DNA of 64,000 bases, taken from positions 62,001 to 126,000 of the forward strand of contig NZ_JAFICD010000007.1 of assembly GCF_017833525.1 (NCBI RefSeq), written 5' to 3'. The position numbers were made by a program, and so were the translations under genes. The DNA is from Duganella sp. 1411 (GTDB lineage: Bacteria; Pseudomonadota; Gammaproteobacteria; Burkholderiales; Burkholderiaceae_D). The notes under the pieces are model-generated. The model had not been told where the DNA came from and searched no databases. It saw only the letters and a list, made by a program, of their open reading frames with translations. Every line of letters begins with the position of its first letter. Positions within the stretch are counted from its first letter, which is position 1. Positions 42,342-50,228 of this stretch are shown here, in pieces.

Positions 42342-43276
42342 GTCCTTGATTCGGCATGCTGATCCCACGCTTTTCGATCCCAGACAGGATCATTGCCAAA
42401 CGCTTCAGCCAGATAGTCGACGAATCGTCGCACCTTTACTGGAATGCTGCGCGCGCTCGGATAGACGGCCTGGATTGTCAATTCGGTGGTACGGTAAGCC
42501 GGCAGCAGGGCAACAAGTTCGCCGCGTTGAATATGCTCGCCGAATACGAACGTTGGCCCATACGCAAGCCCTGCGCCGGCAAGCGCGCAGGCAAGCAGCA
42601 TTTGTGTATTGTTGGCGGTTACGCGACAGGGTCCATCAACCACGTACGAACGCCCTGTTTCATCAATAAATGTCCAGTCGCCGGCCGATACCGCTTCACT
42701 GAAAGCAAGACGCGGCGTCTGCAGTAAATCCTGCGGGGTACGCGGTGTGCCATGCCGCTCGAGGTACTTGGGCGAGGCACACACCACCATTCGACATGGC
42801 GCAAGCCGACGCGTCACCAGCGATGGATCGTCGAGCCTTCCGATCCGGATCGCGACATCGACACCGGCATCAAGCAAATCGATATAGCGGTCCCCCATCA
42901 GCACTTCCACGTTGACTTCAGGGTGCTCTTCCACGTAGCGCGCAACGACCTTCCCCAGATGCATGGCGCCGAACGTGACCGGTGCAGCGACGCGTAGCGT
43001 CCCGCGAGCGATGCCTTGCGCAGCGCTAGCTTCTCGATTCGCCTCAACGAATGCGCCGAGGATTTGCTTGCATCGGTCGTAATACGTCCGCCCGACGTCC
43101 GTAAGACTCAAGCGCCGCGTCGTGCGCTGGAACAGACGCGCATTCAAATCCGATTCAATCGCGCTGATGTGTTTGCCAGCCATGGCCGGCGACAAATTAA
43201 ATCGCCGCGCCGCGCCGGCGAAGCTGCCTTCTTCGACCGCCGCAACAAAGACGCTAAGGCTCATCAATTTATCCAT
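42338..43276 (-). CDS. LysR-family transcriptional regulator
   Basis: A 312-residue regulator. The N-terminal winged HTH (MDKLMSLSVFVAAVEEGSFAGAARRFNLSPAMAGKHISAIESDLNARLFQRTTRRLSLTDVG) is followed by a substrate-binding domain with GTLRVAAPVTFGAMHLGK and DLLDAGVDVAIRIGRL. This matches the DsdC/CrgA-like clade that often governs divergent oxidoreductases or hydrolases. GGGGGAG just before ATG 43276 favours this start over 43288. It faces a hydrolase gene across 112 bases, which is the likely target. Confidence 0.93.
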   Translation of the reverse strand: MDKLMSLSVFVAAVEEGSFAGAARRFNLSPAMAGKHISAIESDLNARLFQRTTRRLSLTDVGRTYYDRCKQILGAFVEANREASAAQGIARGTLRVAAPVTFGAMHLGKVVARYVEEHPEVNVEVLMGDRYIDLLDAGVDVAIRIGRLDDPSLVTRRLAPCRMVVCASPKYLERHGTPRTPQDLLQTPRLAFSEAVSAGDWTFIDETGRSYVVDGPCRVTANNTQMLLACALAGAGLAYGPTFVFGEHIQRGELVALLPAYRTTELTIQAVYPSARSIPVKVRRFVDYLAEAFGNDPVWDRKAWDQHAESRT

Positions 43277-43290
43277 TCGCTCCCCCATTC

Positions 43291-43305
43291 GATAACAGAA
43301 TTATC
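43291..43305. promoter_or_regulatory. Candidate LysR operator between the divergent genes
   Basis: GATAA-CAGAA-TTATC, a 5-bp inverted repeat with a five-base centre, lies 14 bases upstream of the lysR start in the shared promoter region. It fits the T-N11-A type of LysR boxes but is short. Binding is an inference. Confidence 0.45.
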
Positions 43306-43388
43306 TACTGTCGTAACAAATGACGCCATTATCAATTTTTAGAATCGAATCTATCATCTCCGCACCGAAAAGACATAGGAGTGATGAA

Positions 43389-44552
43389 ATGAAAATCGAA
43401 ACGAACGGCACGCGAATCCATGTAAGGCAGCAAGGTGGCGGGGAATTGGCGTTGGTGTTCTTGCACTACTACGGCGGCTCGTCACGCACGTGGGACCCGG
43501 TGGCCGCAAAATTATCTGGGCGGTATCGAATTGTCGCCATCGATCATCGCGGGTGGGGCGAGTCCGACGCGCCTGCCCACGGATACGGTATTGCCGATCT
43601 TTCCGCCGATGCCGAAGGAGTCATCCACACTCTGGGGTTGCAACGTTACATCCTCGTCGGCCACTCCATGGGAGGCAAGGTTGCACAGCTGATGGCATCG
43701 CAGCGGCCGGCCGGACTGGAAGGCATAGTCCTCATCGCGCCCTCGCCGCCCTCGCCCATGGCGCTCTCCGAAGAACAGCGCGCAACCTTGGCCGGGGCCT
43801 ACCAGTCACGTCAATCGGTTGAATTTGTCATCGACAACGTCCTGACCGCAAAACCGCTGGACGCTGCGAGCCGCGCTCAAGTCATCGAGGACAGCTTGAA
43901 AGGTGCCCCCCAGGCAAAGGCCGCGTGGCCGGATGTCGGGATGCGGGAAGACATCACCAAGGCGGTGTCGTCAATTGATGTGCCGACGATCGTCATCTCG
44001 GGCGAGCACGATCAGGTAGACCGCGTGACGACATTGCAGGCCGAACTTCTGCCGCGTATCCCGCACGCGGCCTTGCATGTGCTGCCGGGAGTCGGTCACC
44101 TGTCGCCGTTGGAGGCCCCGGAGGCGATTGCACAGAAGATCGCATGGTTTATCGAGGCCATCGAGAACAGGTCGGCTTTGTGCGAAACGCCCGAACAGGT
44201 CCCCGTTGCCTTCGATACAGCCTTGAATTGCGGTGATCTTGATGCCGTGATGGCGGTTTTCAGTAGCCGTGCAACGATGCGGATGACGAACGGCGAAGTG
44301 GTACAGGAAAACCCGGCCGAACTACGTAGTGCCCTGGCACAGCTCCTGACATTAAAGCCGCGTATACACAATACGGTACGCCGGGTGCTGCCAAGCGGCG
44401 ACCTGGCTCTCGTCCTGCTCGATTGGCGCCTGAGCATGACGCTCCCGGATGGGAAATCGCACGAAGAATATGGGACTGCCACGCAAATCGTGGAAAAAGG
44501 GCGCGACGGTGGCTGGAGGCTGCGCATATCGAATCCTCTGGGGGTCGATTAA
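43389..44552 (+). CDS. Alpha/beta hydrolase fused to an NTF2-like (SnoaL) domain
   Basis: A 387-residue two-domain protein. Residues 1-260 are an alpha/beta hydrolase: LALVFLHYYGGSSRTWDPVAAKL, VAIDHRGWGESDAPAHGYGI, nucleophile elbow LVGHSMGGKVAQLMA, acid VISGEHDQVDR and catalytic His in LPGVGHLSPLEAPE. Residues about 272-387 form an NTF2-fold domain (EQVPVAFDTALNCGDLDAVMAVFSSRATMRMTNGEVVQEN and GGWRLRISNPLG). AGGAGTGATGAA precedes ATG 43389. The GC content is somewhat below its neighbours. It is divergently paired with the LysR gene. The substrate is unknown. Confidence 0.88.
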   Translation: MKIETNGTRIHVRQQGGGELALVFLHYYGGSSRTWDPVAAKLSGRYRIVAIDHRGWGESDAPAHGYGIADLSADAEGVIHTLGLQRYILVGHSMGGKVAQLMASQRPAGLEGIVLIAPSPPSPMALSEEQRATLAGAYQSRQSVEFVIDNVLTAKPLDAASRAQVIEDSLKGAPQAKAAWPDVGMREDITKAVSSIDVPTIVISGEHDQVDRVTTLQAELLPRIPHAALHVLPGVGHLSPLEAPEAIAQKIAWFIEAIENRSALCETPEQVPVAFDTALNCGDLDAVMAVFSSRATMRMTNGEVVQENPAELRSALAQLLTLKPRIHNTVRRVLPSGDLALVLLDWRLSMTLPDGKSHEEYGTATQIVEKGRDGGWRLRISNPLGVD

Positions 44553-44727
44553 CCCAGGCGTACGGCCCCGTACCCATGTGAGGCGAACCGCAGGCGCCAT
44601 TGGTCACGCGCCTGCTCGCACATATGCTAACAACACCGAATCTTCATAGCGGCTCGGCTGATCGTCAAAAATGCAACGCTTTAATCCCCCCGAACCAATG
44701 TCCATGACAGCATGGCTAAGTGTCGCT

Positions 44728-44756
44728 TTGTTACTCTAAGTTAACGCGTATATAAT
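44728..44756 (+). promoter_or_regulatory. Sigma-70 promoter for the PilZ gene
   Basis: -35 TTGTTA (44728-44733), a spacer of exactly 17 bases, and a perfect -10 TATAAT (44751-44756). The ATG follows 72 bases downstream. This is the best sigma-70 match noticed in the window. Confidence 0.8.
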
Positions 44757-44828
44757 AAATAGCACGGAAGTAATTTTTTGACAGTTAGCTTACCGTGGTC
44801 GCCCATGCGTCTGCGAGAAAGAACTTGA

Positions 44829-45539
44829 ATGAGCAGCAACCCGCCCCCAAGCGAAGCCAAGACTCAGGAATACGAATTCGAGCAAATGAACCTGCAGGTG
44901 GGCGGCCGGATCCAGTTCATCACGCATCGGACCATCAAACCGATCCAGCACTTCTCCACGATCATCGGCTGGGTCAAGGACGAGTACCTGATCGTCAAGG
45001 TGCCGTTCGAAAACAACGCGCCGATCTCGATCAACGAGGGCGACAAGCTGACCATCCGCGTGTTTTCCGGCGTGAACGTGTGTTCGTTCGCGTGCGTCGT
45101 GCAGCGCGTGTTTCCCCGTCCATTCTTTTATGCCCATCTGTCGTTCCCGGTGTCGATCCAGGGCACCAGTCTGCGCGCGGCGATGCGGGTCAAGGTCGAT
45201 ATTCCGGCGCAGGTGACGACGCCGGTGGGCACCTCGTCCGTGTTCCTCGTCAACCTGAGCGTGTCGGGGGCGCTGATCGAATCGGCCAAGCGCTTGCCGG
45301 AGGACGATGCGCAGGTGGGGCTGTCGTTCTACCTGATCGCCCAGCCGGGTAATCGGCAGGTGCGCGTTAATCCGAAGGCGACTATCCGCAATATCAATGT
45401 GGTCAAGCCCGCCGCCGGGGATAAGCCGGAAGTGTTCACCTATGGCGTGCAATTTGTCGATCTGGACCCGGTGCATTACACCATGCTGCAAAATCTGACC
45501 TATGAGGCGTTGATCGCCGATCGTCAAAAGATCGTTTGA
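44829..45539 (+). CDS. YcgR-like PilZ-domain protein (cyclic-di-GMP receptor)
   Basis: A 236-residue protein. The N-terminal part (about 20-105) resembles the YcgR flagellar brake domain (LQVGGRIQFITHRTIKPIQHFSTIIGWVKDEYLIVKVP, then ISINEGDKLTIRVFSG). The PilZ domain carries R116-A-A-M-R120 and N142-L-S-V-S-G147, the c-di-GMP-binding RxxxR and (D/N)xSxxG motifs. It may regulate motility or pilus function in response to c-di-GMP, for which the GGDEF-EAL protein at 10382 is one candidate source. It ends at a strong terminator shared with the convergent pilin gene. Confidence 0.92.
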   Translation: MSSNPPPSEAKTQEYEFEQMNLQVGGRIQFITHRTIKPIQHFSTIIGWVKDEYLIVKVPFENNAPISINEGDKLTIRVFSGVNVCSFACVVQRVFPRPFFYAHLSFPVSIQGTSLRAAMRVKVDIPAQVTTPVGTSSVFLVNLSVSGALIESAKRLPEDDAQVGLSFYLIAQPGNRQVRVNPKATIRNINVVKPAAGDKPEVFTYGVQFVDLDPVHYTMLQNLTYEALIADRQKIV

Positions 45540-45587
45540 GCGCGGGAGGAAGGATGGGCACGCCGGCGCCCGCGCGCCTGCGGCGAA

Positions 45588-45618
45588 CGAAAAAAAACCC
45601 GGCGGCGCCGGGTTTTTT
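45588..45618. terminator. Bidirectional terminator between the PilZ gene and the pilin gene
   Basis: CCCGGC and GCCGGG (45598-45612) with loop GGC, flanked by an eight-A run on the left and a six-T run on the right. The stem extends by A-T pairs. It serves both converging genes. Confidence 0.93.
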
Positions 45619-45633
45619 GATGCCATCGACAGC

Positions 45634-46113
45634 TTAGTTGTTCTTGGTCAGCGCCGCAGTCGCAGCGGTGTTGGTGATGCCGGTTGAGGCCACCGTCCAA
45701 CGCATCGCCGATGCCGTCTGCCCTGCCACCGGTGGCGACGGGGTGAAGGTGACCACACCGCCGTCCACGCCGCTACCGACGCCGGTTGCAAAGGTGAACG
45801 ACACTACGCCGGCATTAACCGTGGCGGAGGCGACTTCCTTGGTTGCCGTGAAGTTATTAGCTGGAGGTATGCCGCCGGCGCCGTTGGTGCAGGTCGACGC
45901 GTCGCCGCCAGCTTCCTGGGCGCACAATGCGACGGCGGTTTTCAGCGAATCCACCGCGCTCAGGGCATTGGCCACTTTGGCTTTGACCGTGTAGTCGCTG
46001 TACGCAGGAATGGCGACCGCTGCCAGAATGCCGATGATCGCGACGACGATCATCAGTTCGATCAGGGTGAAGCCGGCCTGGGCTTGTTTCTTCATCATTT
46101 TCATGGATTTCAT
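45634..46113 (-). CDS. pilA: Type IVa pilin (prepilin)
   Basis: A 159-residue major-type pilin. The class III leader MKSMKMMKKQAQAG is cut after G14. The mature start FTLIELMIVVAIIGILAAVAIPAYSDY has the conserved E5 (E19 here) and the alpha1-N hydrophobic helix. Two cysteines at 64 and 75 are close together, not in the usual C-terminal D-loop, and there is no C-terminal cysteine pair, which is unusual. AGGAG precedes the ATG and a sigma-54 promoter lies 48 bases further upstream. It stands alone with no pilB/C/D genes nearby. The symbol is by family. Confidence 0.92.
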   Translation of the reverse strand: MKSMKMMKKQAQAGFTLIELMIVVAIIGILAAVAIPAYSDYTVKAKVANALSAVDSLKTAVALCAQEAGGDASTCTNGAGGIPPANNFTATKEVASATVNAGVVSFTFATGVGSGVDGGVVTFTPSPPVAGQTASAMRWTVASTGITNTAATAALTKNN

Positions 46114-46160
46114 TTTGCGACTCCTGTGGGGTAAAAAATCGGGTGGTACACCTTCCTTAT

Positions 46161-46176
46161 CGCAAGCGGTGTGCCA
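46161..46176 (-). promoter_or_regulatory. Sigma-54 promoter of the pilin gene
   Basis: On the minus strand TGGCACACCGCTTGCG closely matches the RpoN consensus TGGCAC-N5-TTGCA, with GG and GC exactly ten bases apart. It lies about 48 bases before the pilin ATG. PilR/PilS-type activation of pilA through RpoN is well known. Confidence 0.85.
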
Positions 46177-46302
46177 GCCTATTTTTTAGGCAAAATGGGG
46201 CGGAATATTTTCATAAGCGCCATTTTCAACGCGTTCCCTGCCGTTTTTTGTCAGTCCCTACCGCCGCGATTTGTCAGCCGTGACAATGTGTGACAATTAT
46301 TG

Positions 46303-46878
46303 TCAGGCGATGCGGAAAGCCATTTGCGTGCCGCCCAGGTCGATCACGTCGCCATGGCCGAGCCGCCAGGCCTGCCGGCCGACCGCCGTGCCATTGACCA
46401 GCGGCGCCTGCCCACCCTCGACATGCGTCAGCGTATAGACATCCGGATGGCGCTCGATCACCACCACCTGCACGCCGGCGCGGCCGAGCGTGGTCTGCGG
46501 CTTGGTCAGCGCCATTTGTTTTCCGGCATTGTTGCCATTTAAGACTTCGATATGGGCCAGCAATGGCGCGGCGGCCATGCTCGGCCGTACGCCGTCGGCC
46601 AGGAATTCGACTTGGAACTTGGCCATCTTGATGACGTCTTGATGCTGCAGGAAATGCTTGCCGATGCGGTGGCCGTTGACGAAGGTGCCGTTGGTGCTGT
46701 GCAGGTCTTCCAGGAAAGAGTCGTCGAGGATGGTGACGATGACCGCGTGTTCGCCGCTGACGGCCGGGTGCGCCAGCACGATGTCGTTGCGCGGATGGCG
46801 GCCGATGGTCATCCGTTCCTTGCTCAGCTGAACCTGCCGCTCCACCTGGCCGTCGCGCGTGACGATGATCTTGGCCAA
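46303..46878 (-). CDS. Double FHA-domain protein
   Basis: A 191-residue forkhead-associated protein. The first FHA (about 1-95) is classical: MTIGRHPRNDIVLAHPAVSGEHAVIV and DLHSTNGTFVNGHRI give the GR, S-x-x-H and NG phosphothreonine-binding residues. The second (about 105-191: TTLGRAGVQVVVIERHPDVYTLTHVEG and PLVNGTAVGRQAWRLGHGDVI) is degenerate and lacks the S-x-x-H. Start: TTG 46878 (MAKIIVTRDG) has GGAG upstream. An ATG at 46923 lies inside the sucD terminator and is rejected. No kinase gene is adjacent. Confidence 0.88.
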   Translation of the reverse strand: MAKIIVTRDGQVERQVQLSKERMTIGRHPRNDIVLAHPAVSGEHAVIVTILDDSFLEDLHSTNGTFVNGHRIGKHFLQHQDVIKMAKFQVEFLADGVRPSMAAAPLLAHIEVLNGNNAGKQMALTKPQTTLGRAGVQVVVIERHPDVYTLTHVEGGQAPLVNGTAVGRQAWRLGHGDVIDLGGTQMAFRIA

Positions 46879-46889
46879 TCCGATTCTCC

Positions 46890-46920
46890 AATAAATAAAG
46901 GGGAGCGCTGGGCTCCCCTT
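46890..46920 (-). terminator. Terminator downstream of sucD
   Basis: On the minus strand AAGGGGAGC and GCTCCCCTT (46898-46906 and 46912-46920) form a 9-bp stem with a five-base loop, followed by TTTATTTATT. It ends the sucCD transcript 29 bases after the stop. Confidence 0.8.
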
Positions 46921-46948
46921 CATTATTCCACATTCAACCGGGCTGTTA

Positions 46949-47830
46949 TTACAGCATGGCTTTCAGCAGACGCGCCATTTCGGACGGGTTCTTGGTGACG
47001 GTGATGCCGCACGCTTCCATGATTTCCAGTTTGGCTTGCGCGGTGTCGGCGCCGCCGGAGATCAGCGCGCCGGCGTGGCCCATGCGCTTGCCCGGAGGAG
47101 CGGTGACACCGGCGATGAAGCCGACCACCGGTTTTTTCATGTTGTCTTTGATCCAGTAAGCCGCGTTGGCTTCGTCCGGGCCGCCGATTTCGCCGATCAT
47201 GATGACCGCGTCGGTGTCAGGATCGTCGTTGAACATCTTCATGACGTCGATGTGCTTCAGACCGTTGATCGGGTCGCCGCCGATGCCGACTGCCGACGAT
47301 TGGCCCAGGCCCAGCGCGGTCAGCTGACCGACCGCTTCGTAGGTCAGCGTGCCCGAACGCGAGACCACGCCGATACGGCCCTTCTTGTGGATGTGGCCTG
47401 GCATGATGCCGATCTTGATTTCGTCAGGGGTGATCAGGCCTGGGCAGTTAGGGCCCAGCAGCAGGGTCTTCGAGCCGGCTTTGGCCATGCGGTCCTTCAG
47501 GGCCATCATGTCGCGGACTGGAATGCCTTCGGTGATGCAAATTGCCAGGTCCAGCTCGGCTTCGACGGCTTCCCAGATCGCGGCGGCCGCGCCTGCTGGC
47601 GGGACGTAGATGACCGACACGTTGGCGCCGGTTTCTTTTTTCGCTTCGGTGACGTTAGCGAAAATTGGAATGCCTTCGAAGTCTTCGCCGGCTTTCTTCG
47701 GGTTCACGCCGGCGACGAAGCAGTTTTTGCCGTTCGCGTAGTCGCGGCAGCCGCGGGTGTGGAACTGGCCGGTCTTGCCGGTGATCCCTTGGGTAACGAC
47801 TTTGGTATCTTTATTGATCAGAATGGACAT
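46949..47830 (-). CDS. sucD: Succinyl-CoA synthetase alpha subunit
   Basis: Half of the TCA-cycle enzyme that makes succinate and ATP or GTP. The 293-residue subunit has the CoA-binding TQGITGKTGQFHTRGCRDYANG, the Rossmann VIYVPPAGAAAAIWEAVEAELDLAICITEGIPV, GPNCPGLITPDEIKIGIMPG, and the phosphohistidine loop GKRMGHAGALISGG. It is 13 bases downstream of sucC on the same strand, the normal operon order. Confidence 0.97.
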   Translation of the reverse strand: MSILINKDTKVVTQGITGKTGQFHTRGCRDYANGKNCFVAGVNPKKAGEDFEGIPIFANVTEAKKETGANVSVIYVPPAGAAAAIWEAVEAELDLAICITEGIPVRDMMALKDRMAKAGSKTLLLGPNCPGLITPDEIKIGIMPGHIHKKGRIGVVSRSGTLTYEAVGQLTALGLGQSSAVGIGGDPINGLKHIDVMKMFNDDPDTDAVIMIGEIGGPDEANAAYWIKDNMKKPVVGFIAGVTAPPGKRMGHAGALISGGADTAQAKLEIMEACGITVTKNPSEMARLLKAML

Positions 47831-47843
47831 GTTGATTCCTTAA

Positions 47844-49013
47844 TTAAGCTTGACCGGCAGCGGCGGCGACGACGCTCTTCGCTGCATCTTCCATGGTGTC
47901 GGCAGCGATGATAGGCAGACCGGAATCGGCCAGCATCTTCTTGCCCAGGTCTTCGTTGGTGCCCTTCATGCGGACCACCAGCGGCACGTTCAGCGAGACA
48001 GCCTTGACCGCGGTGATGACGCCTTCGGCGATCACGTCGCAGCGCATGATGCCGCCGAAGATGTTGACCAGGATGGCTTTCAGGCCTGGGTTTTTCAGCA
48101 TGATCTTGAATGCTTCGGTGACTTTCTCAGCCGTCGCACCGCCGCCCACGTCCAGGAAGTTGGCCGGCTCGCCGCCGAACAGCTTGATGGTGTCCATGGT
48201 GGCCATGGCCAGGCCGGCGCCGTTGACCAGGCAGCCGATGTTGCCGTCGAGCGAGATGTAGGCCAGGTCGAACTTCGACGCTTCCACTTCGGCTGGATCT
48301 TCTTCGTCCAGGTCGCGGTAGGCGACGATTTCCGGCTGGCGGAACAGCGAGTTGGCGTCGAAGTTGAATTTGGCGTCCAGCGCGATGACCTTGCCCGAAC
48401 CGGTCAGGATCAGCGGGTTGATTTCGGCCAGCGACGAATCGGTTTCCCAGTAGGCTTTGTACAGGCCTTTCAGGTTGGCGACGGCGTCGGCGATCGACGC
48501 TTCCGGCACGCCGATCTTGGCAGCGATACCGGCGGCTTCAGCGTCGGTCAGGCCGACGGATGGGTCGATGGCGATCGAGTGCAGCAGTTCCGGATGCGAT
48601 TCAGCCACTTCTTCGATGTCCATGCCGCCTTCGGACGAGGCCATCAGCACGACGCGCTGCGAGACGCGGTCGGTGACCATCGACACGTACAGTTCTTTCT
48701 TGATGTCCGCGCCTTCTTCGATCAGCAGGCGGCGTACTTTTTGGCCTTCAGGGCCGGTCTGGTGCGTGACCAGCTGCATGCCCATGATTTGCTCGGCGTA
48801 TTCTTTGACTTGTTCCAGCGATTTCGCGACTTTCACGCCGCCGCCTTTACCACGGCCACCGGCGTGGATTTGTGCTTTCACAACCCAGACCGGGCCGCCC
48901 AAGGTTTCCGCAGCTTTGACTGCTTCTTCTACGGACATGCACGGAATACCGCGCGGAACCGTCACTCCGTATTTTCGGAGGATTTCTTTGCCTTGATACT
49001 CATGGATTTTCAT
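47844..49013 (-). CDS. sucC: Succinyl-CoA synthetase beta subunit
   Basis: Nucleotide-binding subunit with an ATP-grasp fold. The 389-residue product has MKIHEYQGKEILRKYGVTVPRGIP, VVKAQIHAGGRGKGGGVKVAKSLEQ, REIEVSVMTD-type residues (LYVSMVTDRVSQRVVLMASSEGGMDIEEVAESHPE), INPLILTGSGKVIALDAKFNFD, and DLAYISLDGNIGCLVNGAGLAMATMD. GGGEPANFLDVGGGA-type residues (LFGGEPANFLDVGGGATAEKV) complete the set. AAGGGAAG precedes the ATG. It pairs with SucD encoded immediately downstream. Confidence 0.97.
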   Translation of the reverse strand: MKIHEYQGKEILRKYGVTVPRGIPCMSVEEAVKAAETLGGPVWVVKAQIHAGGRGKGGGVKVAKSLEQVKEYAEQIMGMQLVTHQTGPEGQKVRRLLIEEGADIKKELYVSMVTDRVSQRVVLMASSEGGMDIEEVAESHPELLHSIAIDPSVGLTDAEAAGIAAKIGVPEASIADAVANLKGLYKAYWETDSSLAEINPLILTGSGKVIALDAKFNFDANSLFRQPEIVAYRDLDEEDPAEVEASKFDLAYISLDGNIGCLVNGAGLAMATMDTIKLFGGEPANFLDVGGGATAEKVTEAFKIMLKNPGLKAILVNIFGGIMRCDVIAEGVITAVKAVSLNVPLVVRMKGTNEDLGKKMLADSGLPIIAADTMEDAAKSVVAAAAGQA

Positions 49014-49645
49014 GCTGGCTTCCCTTCTGATGCTGATGTGTATAAATCGGTTGATACTGCGAAATGTGTGATGCTCGATAAGCAGATGTTGCTACGCGCT
49101 ACCCGGTGCTGCTTTGTCCACCCAGCGCGGGTAAAACCGGCCGGCGCGCCGGCGTCGGGACGCGGTGCGGGGCAATGTTTTGGAATTGGGGGTTGTTGCG
49201 ACTATCAGGGGGGTGCAGCCAGCTTGGTGGCCGGAGGTGAAACAGACGTCAATCTTCCACAGGCCATCGGTGCGCGGATAAGCTGGGACGAGCGTGCGGA
49301 ACGCACGACAGTGAACTGGTATTGACAGTGACATAAGAATATACCGCTCTCGCGGCATGAGTTAGTTAGCAGCCTTGCGCATTTCTCTTATCGAAAATGC
49401 ACGTTGCCGTAGCTTCTACGGACAACCACCGCACCCACGGTGCTGCAAAAACCCTAAAAGTGTAGCACACCCCAGCCCGACTTGCGACGTGCCTGATGCC
49501 AAGTCGTTGGAAAACCGTGCCGCGGGGACGGGGATGTTGTGTGGCCAGATTTAATTCCGTCGGCGGATTATGCATGGCGGATTACGGCTTCGCCTAATCC
49601 GCCCTACGTGGTTTAGATGTGGTTTAGGTGTCTGGTTCGCTTGAT
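49014..49645. other. 632-base intergenic region upstream of sucC and downstream of recX
   Basis: Nothing coding is supported. It must contain the sucC promoter; I could not fix one. Visible items are a 12-bp palindrome CCGGCGCGCCGG near 49139, REP-like copy 4 at 49560-49610, and the short tandem GTGGTTTAGATGTGGTTTAGGTG just after it. Open frames on the minus strand at 49092-49358 and 49366-49575 lack ribosome sites and protein-like composition. Confidence 0.6.
49560..49610. repeat. REP-like element, copy 4
   Basis: Arms GGCGGATTA (49576-49584) and TAATCCGCC (49595-49603) with a CGGCTTCGCC loop, preceded by an extra GGCGGATTA at 49562-49570 that may be the stump of a second hairpin. The tail CTACGTGGTTTAGA matches the CTACGTGATTTAGA tail of copies 1 and 2. 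It lies 36 bases downstream of the recX stop. Confidence 0.87.
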
Positions 49646-50110
49646 TTACTGTTCGTCGAACTCGTCGAGGTCGACGCCCTTCATCGCCGCTTGCACGGCG
49701 CGCTGGGAAAAGCCGCGCAGCATCAAAAAGCGCATTTGCTTGTTGCGCTCCTTGGGGTCGGTGGCGACTTCACCGAATTTTCGCTGCCACACCTCGCATG
49801 CGCGCGCCGTTTCGCTGTCGGCCAGGCCCGCCTTGAGCTCCTGCAGCGCTTCACCCTTGACGCCGTGGCTTTGCAGCTCGGCCACGATGCGGCTGTTGCC
49901 AAAGCGCGCCGCCCGGCGGTGGATCAGCGATTCCGAAAACCGCTCCTGCGACAGCCAGTTGTTCTTTTCCAACAGGTCAAGCAGCGCTTCGACGTCGTCG
50001 CCCTCCTCCGCGTACTTGGACAGCTTGCGGCCCAGCTCGAGCCGGCTGTGCTCGCGCATCGACAGGAACCGCAGCGCGCGCGCCTTCAGGCTAAGTTGGG
50101 GTGCGGCCAT
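49646..50110 (-). CDS. recX: Recombination regulatory protein RecX
   Basis: Binds RecA filaments and limits their growth. The 154-residue protein has LKARALRFLSMREHSRLELGRKLSKYAEE, LLEKNNWLSQERFSESLIHRRAARFGNSRIVAELQSHGV and the C-terminal RFLMLRGFSQRAVQAAMKG, the three three-helix repeats of RecX. AGGAGG lies close to ATG 50110; the longer frame to 50146 runs through the recA terminator. It follows recA after 118 bases. Confidence 0.95.
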   Translation of the reverse strand: MAAPQLSLKARALRFLSMREHSRLELGRKLSKYAEEGDDVEALLDLLEKNNWLSQERFSESLIHRRAARFGNSRIVAELQSHGVKGEALQELKAGLADSETARACEVWQRKFGEVATDPKERNKQMRFLMLRGFSQRAVQAAMKGVDLDEFDEQ

Positions 50111-50130
50111 AAAACCTCCTGCACAATGAG

Positions 50131-50166
50131 AAAAACCACCGGCCATGGTTGGCGCGGTGGTTGGCT
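50131..50166 (-). terminator. Terminator between recA and recX
   Basis: On the minus strand AACCACC and GGTGGTT (50134-50140 and 50156-50162) form a stem with a 15-base loop followed by TTTTTCTC. Partial read-through would give the low recX level seen in other bacteria. Confidence 0.75.
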
Positions 50167-50228
50167 TTTGGGCTTAGGCGGCGCGGCGTTTTAACCCGCA
50201 CTGCGCATTGCCCCGGTTTCGGGTTGGA

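Noticed and set aside
49092..49575. Two minus-strand open frames in the sucC-recX gap
   Set aside because: No ribosome sites, composition unlike the neighbouring proteins, and one runs through REP copy 4.
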